DNA of 64,000 nt. Source: Roseiarcus sp963765375. GTDB lineage: Bacteria; Pseudomonadota; Alphaproteobacteria; Rhizobiales; Beijerinckiaceae. Each line of letters opens with the position of its first letter. The first letter of the stretch is position 1. Position numbers and translations under genes: made by a program. Below are positions 55,577-64,000 of the stretch, piece after piece. The notes under the pieces are model-generated. The model was not told the origin of the DNA and searched no databases. It saw nothing but the letters and a program-made list of their open reading frames with translations. The DNA is taken from positions 434,001 to 498,000 of the forward strand of contig CAVXVZ010000011.1 in assembly GCA_963765375.1 (NCBI GenBank), given 5' to 3'.

Positions 55577-56143
55577 ATGTTCTACCGTTGGCTCTTCCCT
55601 GTCCTCTGGCTCGGCTTCGTCGCATTCTGGATTGCGATGGCGCGCGGCGGCAAAGCGGTTGCCGAGCGCGAGACCGCCTTTTCGCGCCTCTCGCATTACC
55701 TGCCGCTGGCGATCGCCGTCTATCTGCTTGCGGCGCCCGATGTTCCCTTCGCCCCGCTCAACGACCGCTTCGCGCCCTTGAGCCTGTGGCTTGTGCAGCT
55801 CGGCGCGACCTCGACCTTCGCCGGCATCGCCTTCGCCATCTGGGCGCGGGTGTGGATCGCGGGCAACTGGAGCTCGGACGTCACGCTCAAGCGCGACCAT
55901 GAGCTTGTCACGACCGGGCCCTACCGCTGGGTCCGCCACCCGATCTACACCGGGATTCTCCTCGCGCTCCTCGGAACCGCACTGGCGGTTGGCGAGTGGC
56001 GCGGCCTCTTCGCCGTTGTCCTCGCCGGCGCCGCATTCTGGCGTAAGCTCGGGATCGAGGAGGCCGTGATGCGGCGGCAGTTCGGCGAGGCCTACGCCCG
56101 CTATGCCGAGCACGTGCCGGCGCTGATCCCGTTCGTGATCTGA
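55577..56143 (+). CDS. Isoprenylcysteine carboxyl methyltransferase (ICMT) family membrane protein
   Basis: 188 residues with about five hydrophobic segments and the signature ELVTTGPYRWVRHPIYTGIL with a C-terminal EAVMRRQFGEAYARYAEHV. It is a different subgroup from the protein at 35406-36080. It follows the Nfu gene by 29 bases and may be cotranscribed. Substrate unknown. Confidence 0.88.
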   Translation: MFYRWLFPVLWLGFVAFWIAMARGGKAVAERETAFSRLSHYLPLAIAVYLLAAPDVPFAPLNDRFAPLSLWLVQLGATSTFAGIAFAIWARVWIAGNWSSDVTLKRDHELVTTGPYRWVRHPIYTGILLALLGTALAVGEWRGLFAVVLAGAAFWRKLGIEEAVMRRQFGEAYARYAEHVPALIPFVI

Positions 56144-56151
56144 GAGCCAGC

Positions 56152-57102
56152 TCACCGCGCCGGGTTCTCACCGCCCGCGGCGGTAATAACAGCGACGATG
56201 ATCACGCCCGTGAGCAGCAGGCGGACGCCCGCGCTGACGCCGAACGTATTGAGCATCGTCAGCAGCAGCACCAGAAACAGGGCGCCGCCCCAGACGCCCG
56301 GCACGTTCGCCTTGCCCCCGGACACCGATGTGCCGCCGATGACCACGACCGCGATCGAGGCGAGCAGGTATTCGGCGCCGATGTCCACGTTGGCGCCGCG
56401 GAAATAGCCGGCGAGCAGGGCGCCGGCGAGGCCGCCCAGCGCCCCGCATAACGCGTAAGTGGCGAAGCGCACCGGCTCGACCTTGACCCCCGCCAGGCGC
56501 GCGGCGCGAATGTTCTGGCCGATCGCGAGCACCGAACGTCCCCAGATCGTCCGATTGAGCGCGACGCTCGCGCCCATCGTGAACAGGAGGGTCAAAACCG
56601 CCAAAAGCGGCACGCCGGCAATCACGATATTGGTAAAATCCGCAAAGCCGGGCGGCGGCTTGATCTGCAAGCCTCGCCCATAGCTGATGTCGACCGACTG
56701 GATAATGAAGCTCGCCGACAGCGTCGCGATGATCGGCGGAATGCGCAGCGCCCAGATCAAGAGATAATTCACGATCCCGACCGCAAGCCCGCAGGCAAGC
56801 GCGGCGCCCAGGCCGAGGGCCACCCAAGAATCGTCGCCGCCCATTGTCTTCATCGCCACCGCGCTCGCAAGTCCGATATTGGCTGGCAGCGACAGATCGA
56901 CGTTGCCCGGCCCGAGCGTGATGACGAACATCTGCCCGACGCCGACGATGACGGTGAACACGGACAACGACAGCGCCGCGGTCATCATCCCGCCGGCGCC
57001 GTAGCCACCCGTGAACGCGACGGCCGCGAGCCACACCGCGCCGGCGCCGAGGAACGACCAAATCCAAGGTCGCGAGAGCAGCGCCTTGACTGCGCCGCTC
57101 AT
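56152..57102 (-). CDS. Sugar-type ABC transporter permease (RbsC-like), second subunit
   Basis: 316 residues with eight or more hydrophobic helices. TLGPGNVDLSLPANIGLASA and IAVVVIGGTSVSGGKANVPG match the RbsC-like permeases of carbohydrate importers. Its start overlaps the stop of the other permease gene by 4 bases, so the operon is tightly coupled. Together with the two genes upstream it forms the membrane pore. Confidence 0.92.
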   Translation of the reverse strand: MSGAVKALLSRPWIWSFLGAGAVWLAAVAFTGGYGAGGMMTAALSLSVFTVIVGVGQMFVITLGPGNVDLSLPANIGLASAVAMKTMGGDDSWVALGLGAALACGLAVGIVNYLLIWALRIPPIIATLSASFIIQSVDISYGRGLQIKPPPGFADFTNIVIAGVPLLAVLTLLFTMGASVALNRTIWGRSVLAIGQNIRAARLAGVKVEPVRFATYALCGALGGLAGALLAGYFRGANVDIGAEYLLASIAVVVIGGTSVSGGKANVPGVWGGALFLVLLLTMLNTFGVSAGVRLLLTGVIIVAVITAAGGENPAR

Positions 57103-58073
57103 CGTTCCGCACCCTTGCGGCTGATCACGACCCGGGCGGCGAGGACGATGATGAGAATCGCGCCGTTGGCGGCGACCTGCCAATCCGGCGGAATATGCAT
57201 GAACGTCAGCAGCGGCGATGCTGCCATGGCCATCGTCAGGGCGCCAATTACCGCTCCGACGGGCGACACATTGCCGCCGATGAACTCTCCGCCGCCCAGG
57301 ATCACGCCGGCGATCGAGAGCAGGGTATAGCCATTGCCGATGTTGGCGTCGGCCGAGGTCGTGATGCCGACGAGCGCCATTCCCGACATCACGCCGAAGA
57401 CCCCGGCGAGCGCGAACAGCGTCATTTTCGCCCGCAGCAGCGACCAGCCGGCTCGCCGGATCGCGAGTGCATTGCCGCCGACGCCGCGCAGGATCGCCCC
57501 ATAGGAGGTGTGCATGAGCCCGAAATAGCCGACGGCGGCGATGAGCGCCGCGGCTACGATCGGCAGCGGAACAAGCGGCGGCTTCACTCCCATGATCGCC
57601 TGCAGCCAGCCAGGCGCCTTGCCGCCGGGCTTGGGCAGGAGAAGGACCGCCAAGCCTTGCCAGACGAAGCTCATGCCTAGTGTGACCACGATCGAAGGCA
57701 GGTTGCGGAGGTAAATAAGCGCGCCGAGGCCGGCATAGAGCGCGACGCAGCCAATCAGCGTGAGCGCGCCGAGCCATGGCTCGTCCCGCAACCAGGTCGC
57801 GGAGACGCAGCAGACAAAGCCGACGAAGGTGCCGATCGACAGGTCGAGGTCATTGCCAGCGATCACGAACATCTGCGCCATCGTGGCGAGCGCGATCGGG
57901 ATCGCCAGGTTCAGCATCAGCGTGAAGCCGAAGTAGCTGATCGCGCGCGGGTTGAGCCATGCGATCGCCGCGATGACGAGGGCCAGCGACAACGCCGGAA
58001 GCGCCGCACGCAACCGTCGTCGCAGGTTTGCGCCGCTCGAGGTCGACCACCCTGCGACCGTGGTCGCGCTCAT
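57099..58073 (-). CDS. Sugar-type ABC transporter permease (RbsC-like), first subunit
   Basis: 324 residues with about ten hydrophobic segments. MFVIAGNDLDLSIGTFVGFV, LRNLPSIVVTLGMSFVWQGL and GVILGGGEFIGGNVSPVGAV are typical of RbsC-type permeases. It follows the ATPase gene by 1 base, so translation is coupled. Confidence 0.92.
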   Translation of the reverse strand: MSATTVAGWSTSSGANLRRRLRAALPALSLALVIAAIAWLNPRAISYFGFTLMLNLAIPIALATMAQMFVIAGNDLDLSIGTFVGFVCCVSATWLRDEPWLGALTLIGCVALYAGLGALIYLRNLPSIVVTLGMSFVWQGLAVLLLPKPGGKAPGWLQAIMGVKPPLVPLPIVAAALIAAVGYFGLMHTSYGAILRGVGGNALAIRRAGWSLLRAKMTLFALAGVFGVMSGMALVGITTSADANIGNGYTLLSIAGVILGGGEFIGGNVSPVGAVIGALTMAMAASPLLTFMHIPPDWQVAANGAILIIVLAARVVISRKGAER

Positions 58074-58074
58074 C

Positions 58075-59547
58075 TCAGGCGACGCCCGCGAACGAGGAAT
58101 GGATCACCCGCTCCTCGCTCAATTCATCCCGCGCCAGCTCGGCGACGACAGCGCCGTTGCGAAATATGTAGGCCCGATCGCAGTTCTTCAATTCCTCGGT
58201 CTCGGTCGTGTACCAGAGGAACGTTCGGCCGGCCTGCGCCTCCGCGCGGATCAACTCGTAGACTTCGAGTTTGGTGGCGTAATCGACGCCGCGCATCGGG
58301 TCGTCCATCAGCACGATGCGGGCGTCAGAGGCGAGCGCGCGAGCGAAAAGCGCCTTCTGCTGATTGCCGCCGGAGAGGGAGAGAATTCTGCTGCGAACGT
58401 CTGGCGTCCGGATTTTGATCTTTAGTCGCCACGCGTCGGCGAGCGCGTCCTCGCGGCGAGCCGACAGCAGAGGGCCGGCGCGCAATTGCTTCAGCGAGCG
58501 CACGCCGATGTTCTGCGCAATCGACCATTGCGGGAAGACGCCGTCCGATTGCCGGTCCCCGGCAACCAGGGCAATGGGGCCCTTGACCGTCGCGGTCGCT
58601 TGCCGGCGCGTGGCGGCGGAAAAAGTCGCCAACAGAAGATCCGTCTGGCCGTGGCCGGCGAGACCGGCAAGCCCGATGACTTCGCCCTCGCGCGCGATGA
58701 CGCGCCGGTCGTCCGGCTGCCTTTCGGCGCGCACACCCACGACAATCGGGGCCTCGCCGACTCGCCCGGCCGCCGCGGCGGACTGAGGGCGCGAAGCCTG
58801 GCTCTCAAAGCCGCCCATCGCGCCGACCAGCTTGGCGCGGTCAAAACTTCGCGCGCTGCCTCCCGCCACCACCTTTCCGTCGCGCATCACGATGATGCGA
58901 TCGCAAGTCGACAGCACCTCGCCCAGAATGTGCGAGATCAGGGCGCAGCTGATCCCAGAGTCGACCGAGCGGCGCGCATAGGCCAGCAGCTGTTCGGCGG
59001 TATGCTGGTCGAGCGATGAGGTCGGCTCGTCCAGAATGACGAGGCGCGCCGGGACATCGGAGACCGAGAAGGCGCGAGCAATCTCAACCATCTGCTTTCT
59101 GCCGATGGTCAAGTCCTGCACCAGGTCGCTCGGCCTTACCCCATGTCCGGGAAAGATCTCGTCGAGCTGGTCGAGAACGAGCCGCCCCGCCCTTCGCCGC
59201 CAGCCGAACCCGCGGATCGCCGGATGGACGATCCGAGCGTTTTCCGCGACCGTCAGATTCGGGCACAACGACAGTTCCTGGAACACGCAGCGCAGGCCGA
59301 GCGCCGTCGCTCGTCCCGAATTCCAGTGGGGCTGCTTTTCGCCGGCGACGACAAGCCGTCCGCGGTCCGGCGTAACGGCGCCGTTGAGCACATGCATCAG
59401 CGTCGACTTGCCGGCGCCGTTGTGACCGACGATGCCGACGCACTCGCCTGCCGACAGAGAAAAATCGACGCCGTCCAGGGCCCGGACGGCGCCGTAGGAT
59501 TTTTCGACCCCGGTGAAATCGACGAGTGGAGCGCCCGCGTCCGCCAT
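58075..59547 (-). CDS. Sugar ABC transporter ATPase (RbsA-like, tandem domains)
   Basis: 490 residues with two ABC domains. The first has Walker A VGHNGAGKST near residue 40 and Walker B VILDEPTSSLD near 170. The second keeps the signature LSGGNQQKALFARAL and a Walker B-like VLMDDPMRGVD, but its Walker A region is GLAGHGQTDLL, as in other RbsA/XylG-type proteins. It powers the importer formed with the neighbouring permeases and the binding protein. Confidence 0.93.
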   Translation of the reverse strand: MADAGAPLVDFTGVEKSYGAVRALDGVDFSLSAGECVGIVGHNGAGKSTLMHVLNGAVTPDRGRLVVAGEKQPHWNSGRATALGLRCVFQELSLCPNLTVAENARIVHPAIRGFGWRRRAGRLVLDQLDEIFPGHGVRPSDLVQDLTIGRKQMVEIARAFSVSDVPARLVILDEPTSSLDQHTAEQLLAYARRSVDSGISCALISHILGEVLSTCDRIIVMRDGKVVAGGSARSFDRAKLVGAMGGFESQASRPQSAAAAGRVGEAPIVVGVRAERQPDDRRVIAREGEVIGLAGLAGHGQTDLLLATFSAATRRQATATVKGPIALVAGDRQSDGVFPQWSIAQNIGVRSLKQLRAGPLLSARREDALADAWRLKIKIRTPDVRSRILSLSGGNQQKALFARALASDARIVLMDDPMRGVDYATKLEVYELIRAEAQAGRTFLWYTTETEELKNCDRAYIFRNGAVVAELARDELSEERVIHSSFAGVA

Positions 59548-59593
59548 GGTCTTATCGGCCCGCAGAGCGCTGGGCGCTCATCTATCCGGATGG

Positions 59594-60613
59594 TTACTTC
59601 GTGTTGGCCTTGATCGCGGCGATGGCGTCCGCCTGGGTGTACTCATGGCTGGCGACACCGCCCTGGGGAATGTTCGGCAGCTCCTTCTCGAAATCGTCCT
59701 GGGTGAAGGCGAGATAGGGCACGACGAGATCGTGAGGAATATTCTTGTTGCCGTCGAGCACCTGCTGCGCGACCCAGAAGGCGAGCGTCGACACGCCGGG
59801 CGCGATCGAGCCGGACCAGCTCATGTAGCCGTCCTTGTCCTTCTGTTCTTTCCAGTACACGAACTCGTCCTGGCGATTGCCCATCATGATCGTCGGGCGC
59901 GGTTTGCCTGCCGCGGCGAAAGCCTGCGCCGCGCCGTAGGCGTCGCCGCCCTGATCAACCACGCCGACGATCGGCGGAAGCGAGGGCAACACCGTCGCAA
60001 CCGCCTTCTGCGCCGTCGTCTGGTCCCAGTCGCCGGTCACGGAAGCGACGATCTTGAATTCCGGATGCGCTTTCACGCCGTCGACGATGCCCTCGTGGAC
60101 GGACGCGTCGATGCCGGTGCCCGCCAGGCCGCGGATTTCCAAGAGGTTGCCGCCCTTGGGCTGGAACTTCGCCATGTGCTCGACCTCTTGCCGGCCATAG
60201 TCCTTGAAATCCACGACAATTCGGTAGGCGCAAGGCTCGGTGACGACGCCATCAAACGAGACGACGACGATGCCGGCGTCGCAGGCCTGCTTGACCGCCC
60301 CGTTGAGCGCGTCCGGCGAAGCCGCGTTGATGACGATGGCGTTATAGCCCTGGAGGATCAGGTTCTGGATCTGGGCCGCCTGCGTCGGCACTTCCTTGTC
60401 GGCGGTCGTGAACACGTCGGCCGCGGCGACGATCCCGTCCTTCACCGCCTGCTTGGTGACGATGTCGTAGCTTTTCAACATCGCCTGACGCCAGGAATTG
60501 CCGGCGTAATTGTTGGAAAAGGCGATCTTCATCTTGCTGGTGTCGGCGTTGGCCGGCGCGGCGAAAAGGGCGGCCGCTGCGACCAGCGCGAGCATCGAGA
60601 CGTTGCTGTTCAT
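59594..60613 (-). CDS. Sugar ABC transporter substrate-binding protein
   Basis: 339 residues with a signal peptide (SMLALVAAAALFAAPANA) and a periplasmic-binding-protein type I fold: KIAFSNNYAGNSWRQAML, INAASPDALNGAVKQACDAG, VVSFDGVV and GVVDQGGDAYGAAQAFAAAG. It is the first gene of a four-gene importer operon (binding protein, ATPase, two permeases). No kinase, dehydrogenase or regulator is adjacent to point to the ligand. Confidence 0.92.
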   Translation of the reverse strand: MNSNVSMLALVAAAALFAAPANADTSKMKIAFSNNYAGNSWRQAMLKSYDIVTKQAVKDGIVAAADVFTTADKEVPTQAAQIQNLILQGYNAIVINAASPDALNGAVKQACDAGIVVVSFDGVVTEPCAYRIVVDFKDYGRQEVEHMAKFQPKGGNLLEIRGLAGTGIDASVHEGIVDGVKAHPEFKIVASVTGDWDQTTAQKAVATVLPSLPPIVGVVDQGGDAYGAAQAFAAAGKPRPTIMMGNRQDEFVYWKEQKDKDGYMSWSGSIAPGVSTLAFWVAQQVLDGNKNIPHDLVVPYLAFTQDDFEKELPNIPQGGVASHEYTQADAIAAIKANTK

Positions 60614-60759
60614 GGAAAAGTCCTCCCTGAGAGACGAGCGTTGCGCGCTTGAGACGGGCTAGATTTTCTGCGCTTTTTCTTGATGGATCGTCGGCCGGCC
60701 GGAACCGGTCACGATGATCCGACAGCTAACATGCCAGAGAAAAGACGGTCAATGACCTC

Positions 60760-61455
60760 CTACTCCATTTCCCGCACCTGCCCGTCGCGGATGGTGACGC
60801 GGCGATCCATTCGGGCCGCGAGGTCCATATTGTGGGTCGCGATCAGGGCGGCGAGGCCGCTCGCCTTGACCAGCGCGGCCAGAGTCGCAAACACGTGGTC
60901 GGCGGTCTTCGGGTCGAGATTGCCAGTCGGCTCGTCGGCCAGCAGCACCCGAGGACCATTGGCGACCGCGCGCGCGATGGCGACGCGCTGTTGTTCGCCG
61001 CCGGACAATTCCGCCGGCCGGTGGGTTTCGCGCTGGGCGAGACCCAGGTAGGCGAGTAACTCATGCGCCCGCGCCGCGGCCTGGGCGCGCGGCAAGCCGG
61101 CGATCATCTGCGGCAGGACGAGGTTCTCCAGCGCCGAGAACTCCGGCAACAGGTGATGGAACTGGTAAACGAAGCCGATTTCGGAGCGTCTTAGCGCGGT
61201 TCGCTTGTCGTCGTTCATGGTCGATGTCGCAGCGCCGCCGATCTTAACCTCGCCGGCGTCGGGCCGTTCCAACAGACCCGCCAGATGGAGGAGCGTCGAC
61301 TTTCCGGCGCCGGACGGCGCGATCAGCGCCACCGACTGGCCGGGCGAGAGCTCGAGGCTCGCGCCGTTCAGGACCTCGACCGTCGTTTCGCCCCGCCCAT
61401 ATCGCCGCTCCACCCCGTCGAGCGTCAGCGCAGCGACCCGCGCGGTCTCATTCAT
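60760..61455 (-). CDS. lolD: Lipoprotein-releasing system ATP-binding protein
   Basis: 231 residues. Walker A APSGAGKSTLLHLAGLLE near residue 48, signature LSGGEQQRVAIARA, Walker B VLLADEPTGNLD and H-loop IATHNMDLAARM. FVYQFHHLLPEFSALENL is the Q-loop stretch of LolD. It drives release of outer-membrane lipoproteins to LolA. It overlaps the lolC/E gene by 8 bases, and it lies 147 bases from the sugar operon. Confidence 0.95.
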   Translation of the reverse strand: MNETARVAALTLDGVERRYGRGETTVEVLNGASLELSPGQSVALIAPSGAGKSTLLHLAGLLERPDAGEVKIGGAATSTMNDDKRTALRRSEIGFVYQFHHLLPEFSALENLVLPQMIAGLPRAQAAARAHELLAYLGLAQRETHRPAELSGGEQQRVAIARAVANGPRVLLADEPTGNLDPKTADHVFATLAALVKASGLAALIATHNMDLAARMDRRVTIRDGQVREME

Positions 61456-62746
61456 AACGCAGCGCCTCGACCGGATCGAGCTTGGCTGCGCGCCAGGACG
61501 GATAGATTGTCGCCGCGAGCGACAGGATCAGCGCCATCAGAACAACCGAGAGAACATCGGTCGTCTCAACCCGCGAGGGCAGTTGCGACAGGAAATAGAA
61601 TTCGGACGGAAAGAGATTGGCGCCGGTGAGCCAGCTCAGGCCCTTGCGGATCGGCTCGACGTTGTAGGCGACAAGGAGGCCGAGCACGAGGCCGACGGCC
61701 GTGCCGGCGAACCCAATGGTGGCGCCGGTGATGAGAAAGATGCGCAAGATCGCGCCGCGCGTCGCGCCCATCGTGCGCAGGACAGCGATCGCGCGCGCCT
61801 TGTCCTGCACCAGCATGATGAGGCCGGAGATGATGTTGAGCGCCGCCACCAGCATAATGAGGGTCAGAATGGCGAACATCACGTTGCTCTCGACCGCCAG
61901 CACGTCGAAGAAGCTGCGGTTGAGCTGGCGCCAATCGCTGTCGATCATCGGCCGCTGCTGCGCCGGCTCGATTCTGCGTCGCATTGCATCGATGTCGTCC
62001 GGATCGGCGACATAGACTTCAATCACGCTGGCCTCGCCGTCCTGGTTGAAGAACGTCTGCGCCTCGGCGAGCGGCATGAAGATGAAAGTGTTGTCGAAGG
62101 TGGTCATGCCGATCTGGAAAATCGCCGCTACGGGATAGGACTTGATCCGCGGCGTGACGCCGAACGGCGTTTCGGCGCCATGGGGGGCGATGATCGTCAC
62201 CTTGTCGCCGACCCTCAAACTCAAGTGCTCGGCGAGCTTGGCGCCGACCGCGACCCCGCGCCCGGAATCAAAGCCGTCGAGCGAGCCTTGGGTGATGTGG
62301 CCGGCGACGCCCGGCAGGCGGGCGAGATCATGCCCGCGTACGCCCCTGACCAGCGCGCCGGACGAGCCATAAGGGGAACTCGCGAACGCCTGGCCCTCGA
62401 CCAGCGGCAGCGCCAGGGTGACGCCCGGGACCTTGCTCACCCTTTCCGCCACCGCGTCGTAGTCGGTCAGCGGCGTCTCGACCCCTTGCAGAAACATGTG
62501 GCCGTTGAGGCCGATCATTTTGTCCATCAGGTCGTGGCGGAAGCCATTCATCACCGCCATGACGACGATCAGCGCCGCGACGCCGAGCACGATGCCGAGG
62601 AACGAGAAACCGGCTATGACCGAGATCGAGCGCTGGGCGTTGCGCGCGCGCAGGTAGCGAAAGGCGACCATCCACTCGAAGGCCGAAAAGGCCCGGGTCG
62701 CCGGCGCCGTTTCGGGAGCGGCTGCCTCAATCGCAAGGGCTGTCAC
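61448..62746 (-). CDS. Lipoprotein-releasing system permease LolC/LolE
   Basis: 432 residues: one N-terminal helix (FSFLGIVLGVAALIVVMAVM), a long periplasmic domain, and three C-terminal helices (MLVAALNIISGLIMLVQDKA, ITGATIGFAGTAVGLVLGLL) with the VEALRYE end. In alphaproteobacteria a single LolC/E-type permease often serves in place of the LolC-LolE pair, and the same is likely here. It follows proS by 15 bases and precedes lolD. Confidence 0.93.
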   Translation of the reverse strand: MTALAIEAAAPETAPATRAFSAFEWMVAFRYLRARNAQRSISVIAGFSFLGIVLGVAALIVVMAVMNGFRHDLMDKMIGLNGHMFLQGVETPLTDYDAVAERVSKVPGVTLALPLVEGQAFASSPYGSSGALVRGVRGHDLARLPGVAGHITQGSLDGFDSGRGVAVGAKLAEHLSLRVGDKVTIIAPHGAETPFGVTPRIKSYPVAAIFQIGMTTFDNTFIFMPLAEAQTFFNQDGEASVIEVYVADPDDIDAMRRRIEPAQQRPMIDSDWRQLNRSFFDVLAVESNVMFAILTLIMLVAALNIISGLIMLVQDKARAIAVLRTMGATRGAILRIFLITGATIGFAGTAVGLVLGLLVAYNVEPIRKGLSWLTGANLFPSEFYFLSQLPSRVETTDVLSVVLMALILSLAATIYPSWRAAKLDPVEALRYE

Positions 62747-62761
62747 GGCAAGCCATTCCCA

Positions 62762-64000
62762 TCAAGGATAGCGCTGGACATTTTCGCCAAGGGGATTCCC
62801 GCTGAGCCGGGCGATCGCCGCATCGAGGCTCATCAGCTCGCGCTCGCCGCCACGGCGGGTCTTCACTTCAATCTTGCCTTCGCCGAGGCTCTTGGGGCCA
62901 ACGATCGCTTGGTGCGGCGCGCCGACCAGATCCATGGCGGCGAACTTGGCGCCCGGGCGCTCGTCGCGGTCATCGTAGAGAACATCGATCCCGGCCTTCT
63001 CGAGCGACGCGTAGATGCGCGCGCAAGCCGCGTCGCAGGCGCCTTCGCCGACCTTGAGATTGATGAGCCCCACCCGGAACGGCGCGACCGCCTCGGGCCA
63101 GATGGGGCCGTTGTCGTCGTGGTTGGCCTCGATCAGCGCCGCGGCGAGGCGGGTCGGGCCGATGCCGTACGAGCCCATATGCACGAAATGCTCCTTACCG
63201 TCCGGCCCATTCACGACCGCCTTCATAGGAGCCGAATACTTGGTCCCGAAGTAGAAAATATGGCCGACCTCGATCCCGCGCGCAGAAATCCGGTCCTTTG
63301 GATCTAGCTTTTCGAACGCCCGCGGATCGTGCTTCTCCGAGGTCGCCGCGTAGAGCGAGGTCCACTTGTCAACGACGGCCTGCATCGTCTCGGCGCTGTC
63401 GAAGTCGATGGTCTCGGGCGGCGTCTGAAACGAGAGATAGTCGCGGTGGCAGAACACCTCGCTTTCGCCGGTCGAAGCGAGAATGAGGAACTCATGGCTT
63501 AGGTCGCCGCCGATCGGGCCGGATTCAGCGCGCATCGGAATGGCGGTGAGGCCAAGACGGGCGAAAGTGCGCAGATAGGTGGTGAACTCCTTGTTGTAGG
63601 AATGGCGCGCCCCCGCCTGGTCGAGGTCGAACGAATAGGCGTCCTTCATCAGGAATTCGCGCGAACGCATCACGCCGAAGCGCGGCCGGACTTCGTCGCG
63701 GAACTTCCACTGGATGTGATAGAGGTTGAGCGGCAAGTCCTTGTAGCTGCGCACCGATGCGCGGAAAATCTCGGTGATCATCTCTTCGTTGGTCGGCCCA
63801 TACAGCATGTCGCGGTCGTGCCGGTCGCGGATGCGCAGCATCTCCTTGCCGTAATCGTCGTAGCGTCTGGATTCGCGCCACAGGTCCGCCGATTGGATGG
63901 TCGGCATCAAGACCTCAATCGCGCCGGCGCGGTTCTGCTCCTCGCGCACGATGGCGCAAATCTTGTGCAGCACCCGGACACCGAGAGGCAGCCAGGCATA
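62762..64000 (-). CDS. proS: Prolyl-tRNA synthetase, 3' part
   Basis: 413 codons are seen; the 5' end is beyond the window. Class II motifs: PTNEEMITEIF, FRDEVRPRFGVMRSREFLMKD (motif 2 region, in part) and GSYGIGPTRLAAALIEAN (motif 3), followed by the anticodon-binding domain. The chain lacks the long editing insertion of the E. coli type, so it is the short type found in alphaproteobacteria. It charges tRNA-Pro. The proS-lolC/E-lolD order is common in Rhizobiales. Confidence 0.96.
   Translation of the reverse strand, partial: YAWLPLGVRVLHKICAIVREEQNRAGAIEVLMPTIQSADLWRESRRYDDYGKEMLRIRDRHDRDMLYGPTNEEMITEIFRASVRSYKDLPLNLYHIQWKFRDEVRPRFGVMRSREFLMKDAYSFDLDQAGARHSYNKEFTTYLRTFARLGLTAIPMRAESGPIGGDLSHEFLILASTGESEVFCHRDYLSFQTPPETIDFDSAETMQAVVDKWTSLYAATSEKHDPRAFEKLDPKDRISARGIEVGHIFYFGTKYSAPMKAVVNGPDGKEHFVHMGSYGIGPTRLAAALIEANHDDNGPIWPEAVAPFRVGLINLKVGEGACDAACARIYASLEKAGIDVLYDDRDERPGAKFAAMDLVGAPHQAIVGPKSLGEGKIEVKTRRGGERELMSLDAAIARLSGNPLGENVQRYP

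Noticed and set aside
61205..63307. 700-residue plus-strand open frame across lolD, lolC/E and proS
   Set aside because: Antisense to three certain genes, with no family motifs and a composition (Arg, Asp, His, Gln) typical of reverse reading.

Overview
The window is about 64 kb of GC-rich DNA (most third codon positions are G or C) from an alphaproteobacterium, most probably of the Hyphomicrobiales (Rhizobiales; Beijerinckiaceae, Methylocystaceae or Bradyrhizobium-like). The reasons are the short type-3 prolyl-tRNA synthetase next to lolC/E and lolD, a class I PHA synthase, the aat and bpt transferases, a NikR/NiCoT nickel locus and the PEPxxWA-type sorting signal. The taxonomic call is inference from gene content and codon use. 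Most of the window is ordinary housekeeping and accessory metabolism, broken up by several rearrangement scars.

Layout. 1-17.6 kb: the end of a DUF1254-type protein, a GIY-YIG protein between dispersed palindromic repeats, two acyl-CoA ligases, a ketopantoate-reductase-like enzyme, a SulP transporter, PPK2, an ABC exporter, two DUF4239 membrane proteins, a minus-strand cluster (ATP-grasp, alpha-E, transglutaminase-like, cupin) and aat. 17.7-20.8 kb: nickel/cobalt island. nikR and a NiCoT permease lie behind a promoter whose -10 box overlaps a NikR-type operator. A second NiCoT permease follows behind a cobalamin riboswitch. 20.8-27.1 kb: a Rieske oxygenase, a GNAT protein, a Uma2-family gene cut by an IS630 element at a TA site, and an aminotransferase. 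27.2-39 kb: phaC (frameshifted), a histidine phosphatase, hemB, a broken methyltransferase, two MDR dehydrogenases, an adenylate cyclase, a dienelactone hydrolase and an epimerase.

39-46 kb is a rearranged stretch. It has tail fragments of lepA-like, epimerase and LysR genes, a small IS605-like element, and a very long Gly/Ala/Ser-rich repeat protein with a PEP-CTERM signal whose reading frame now runs on into the neighbouring relics. An ECF42-type sigma factor with its YCII partner follows. 46-54.8 kb: a glycolipid-binding-domain protein, an epimerase, a branched-chain amino acid binding protein divergent from a CGNR regulator and a LivH permease with a lipoprotein-like N-terminal extension, an RDD protein, bpt, a brnT-brnA toxin-antitoxin pair next to a duplicated sdaA 3' end, and sdaA. 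55-64 kb: a NifU-domain scaffold, an ICMT-family methyltransferase, a complete four-gene sugar ABC importer, lolD, lolC/E and the 3' part of proS.

I see no tRNA, rRNA or CRISPR array. The best candidates for new biology are the ATP-grasp/alpha-E cluster with a transglutaminase that has lost its nucleophile, the pair of NiCoT permeases under different metal controls, and the PEP-CTERM repeat protein with its altered C-terminus.
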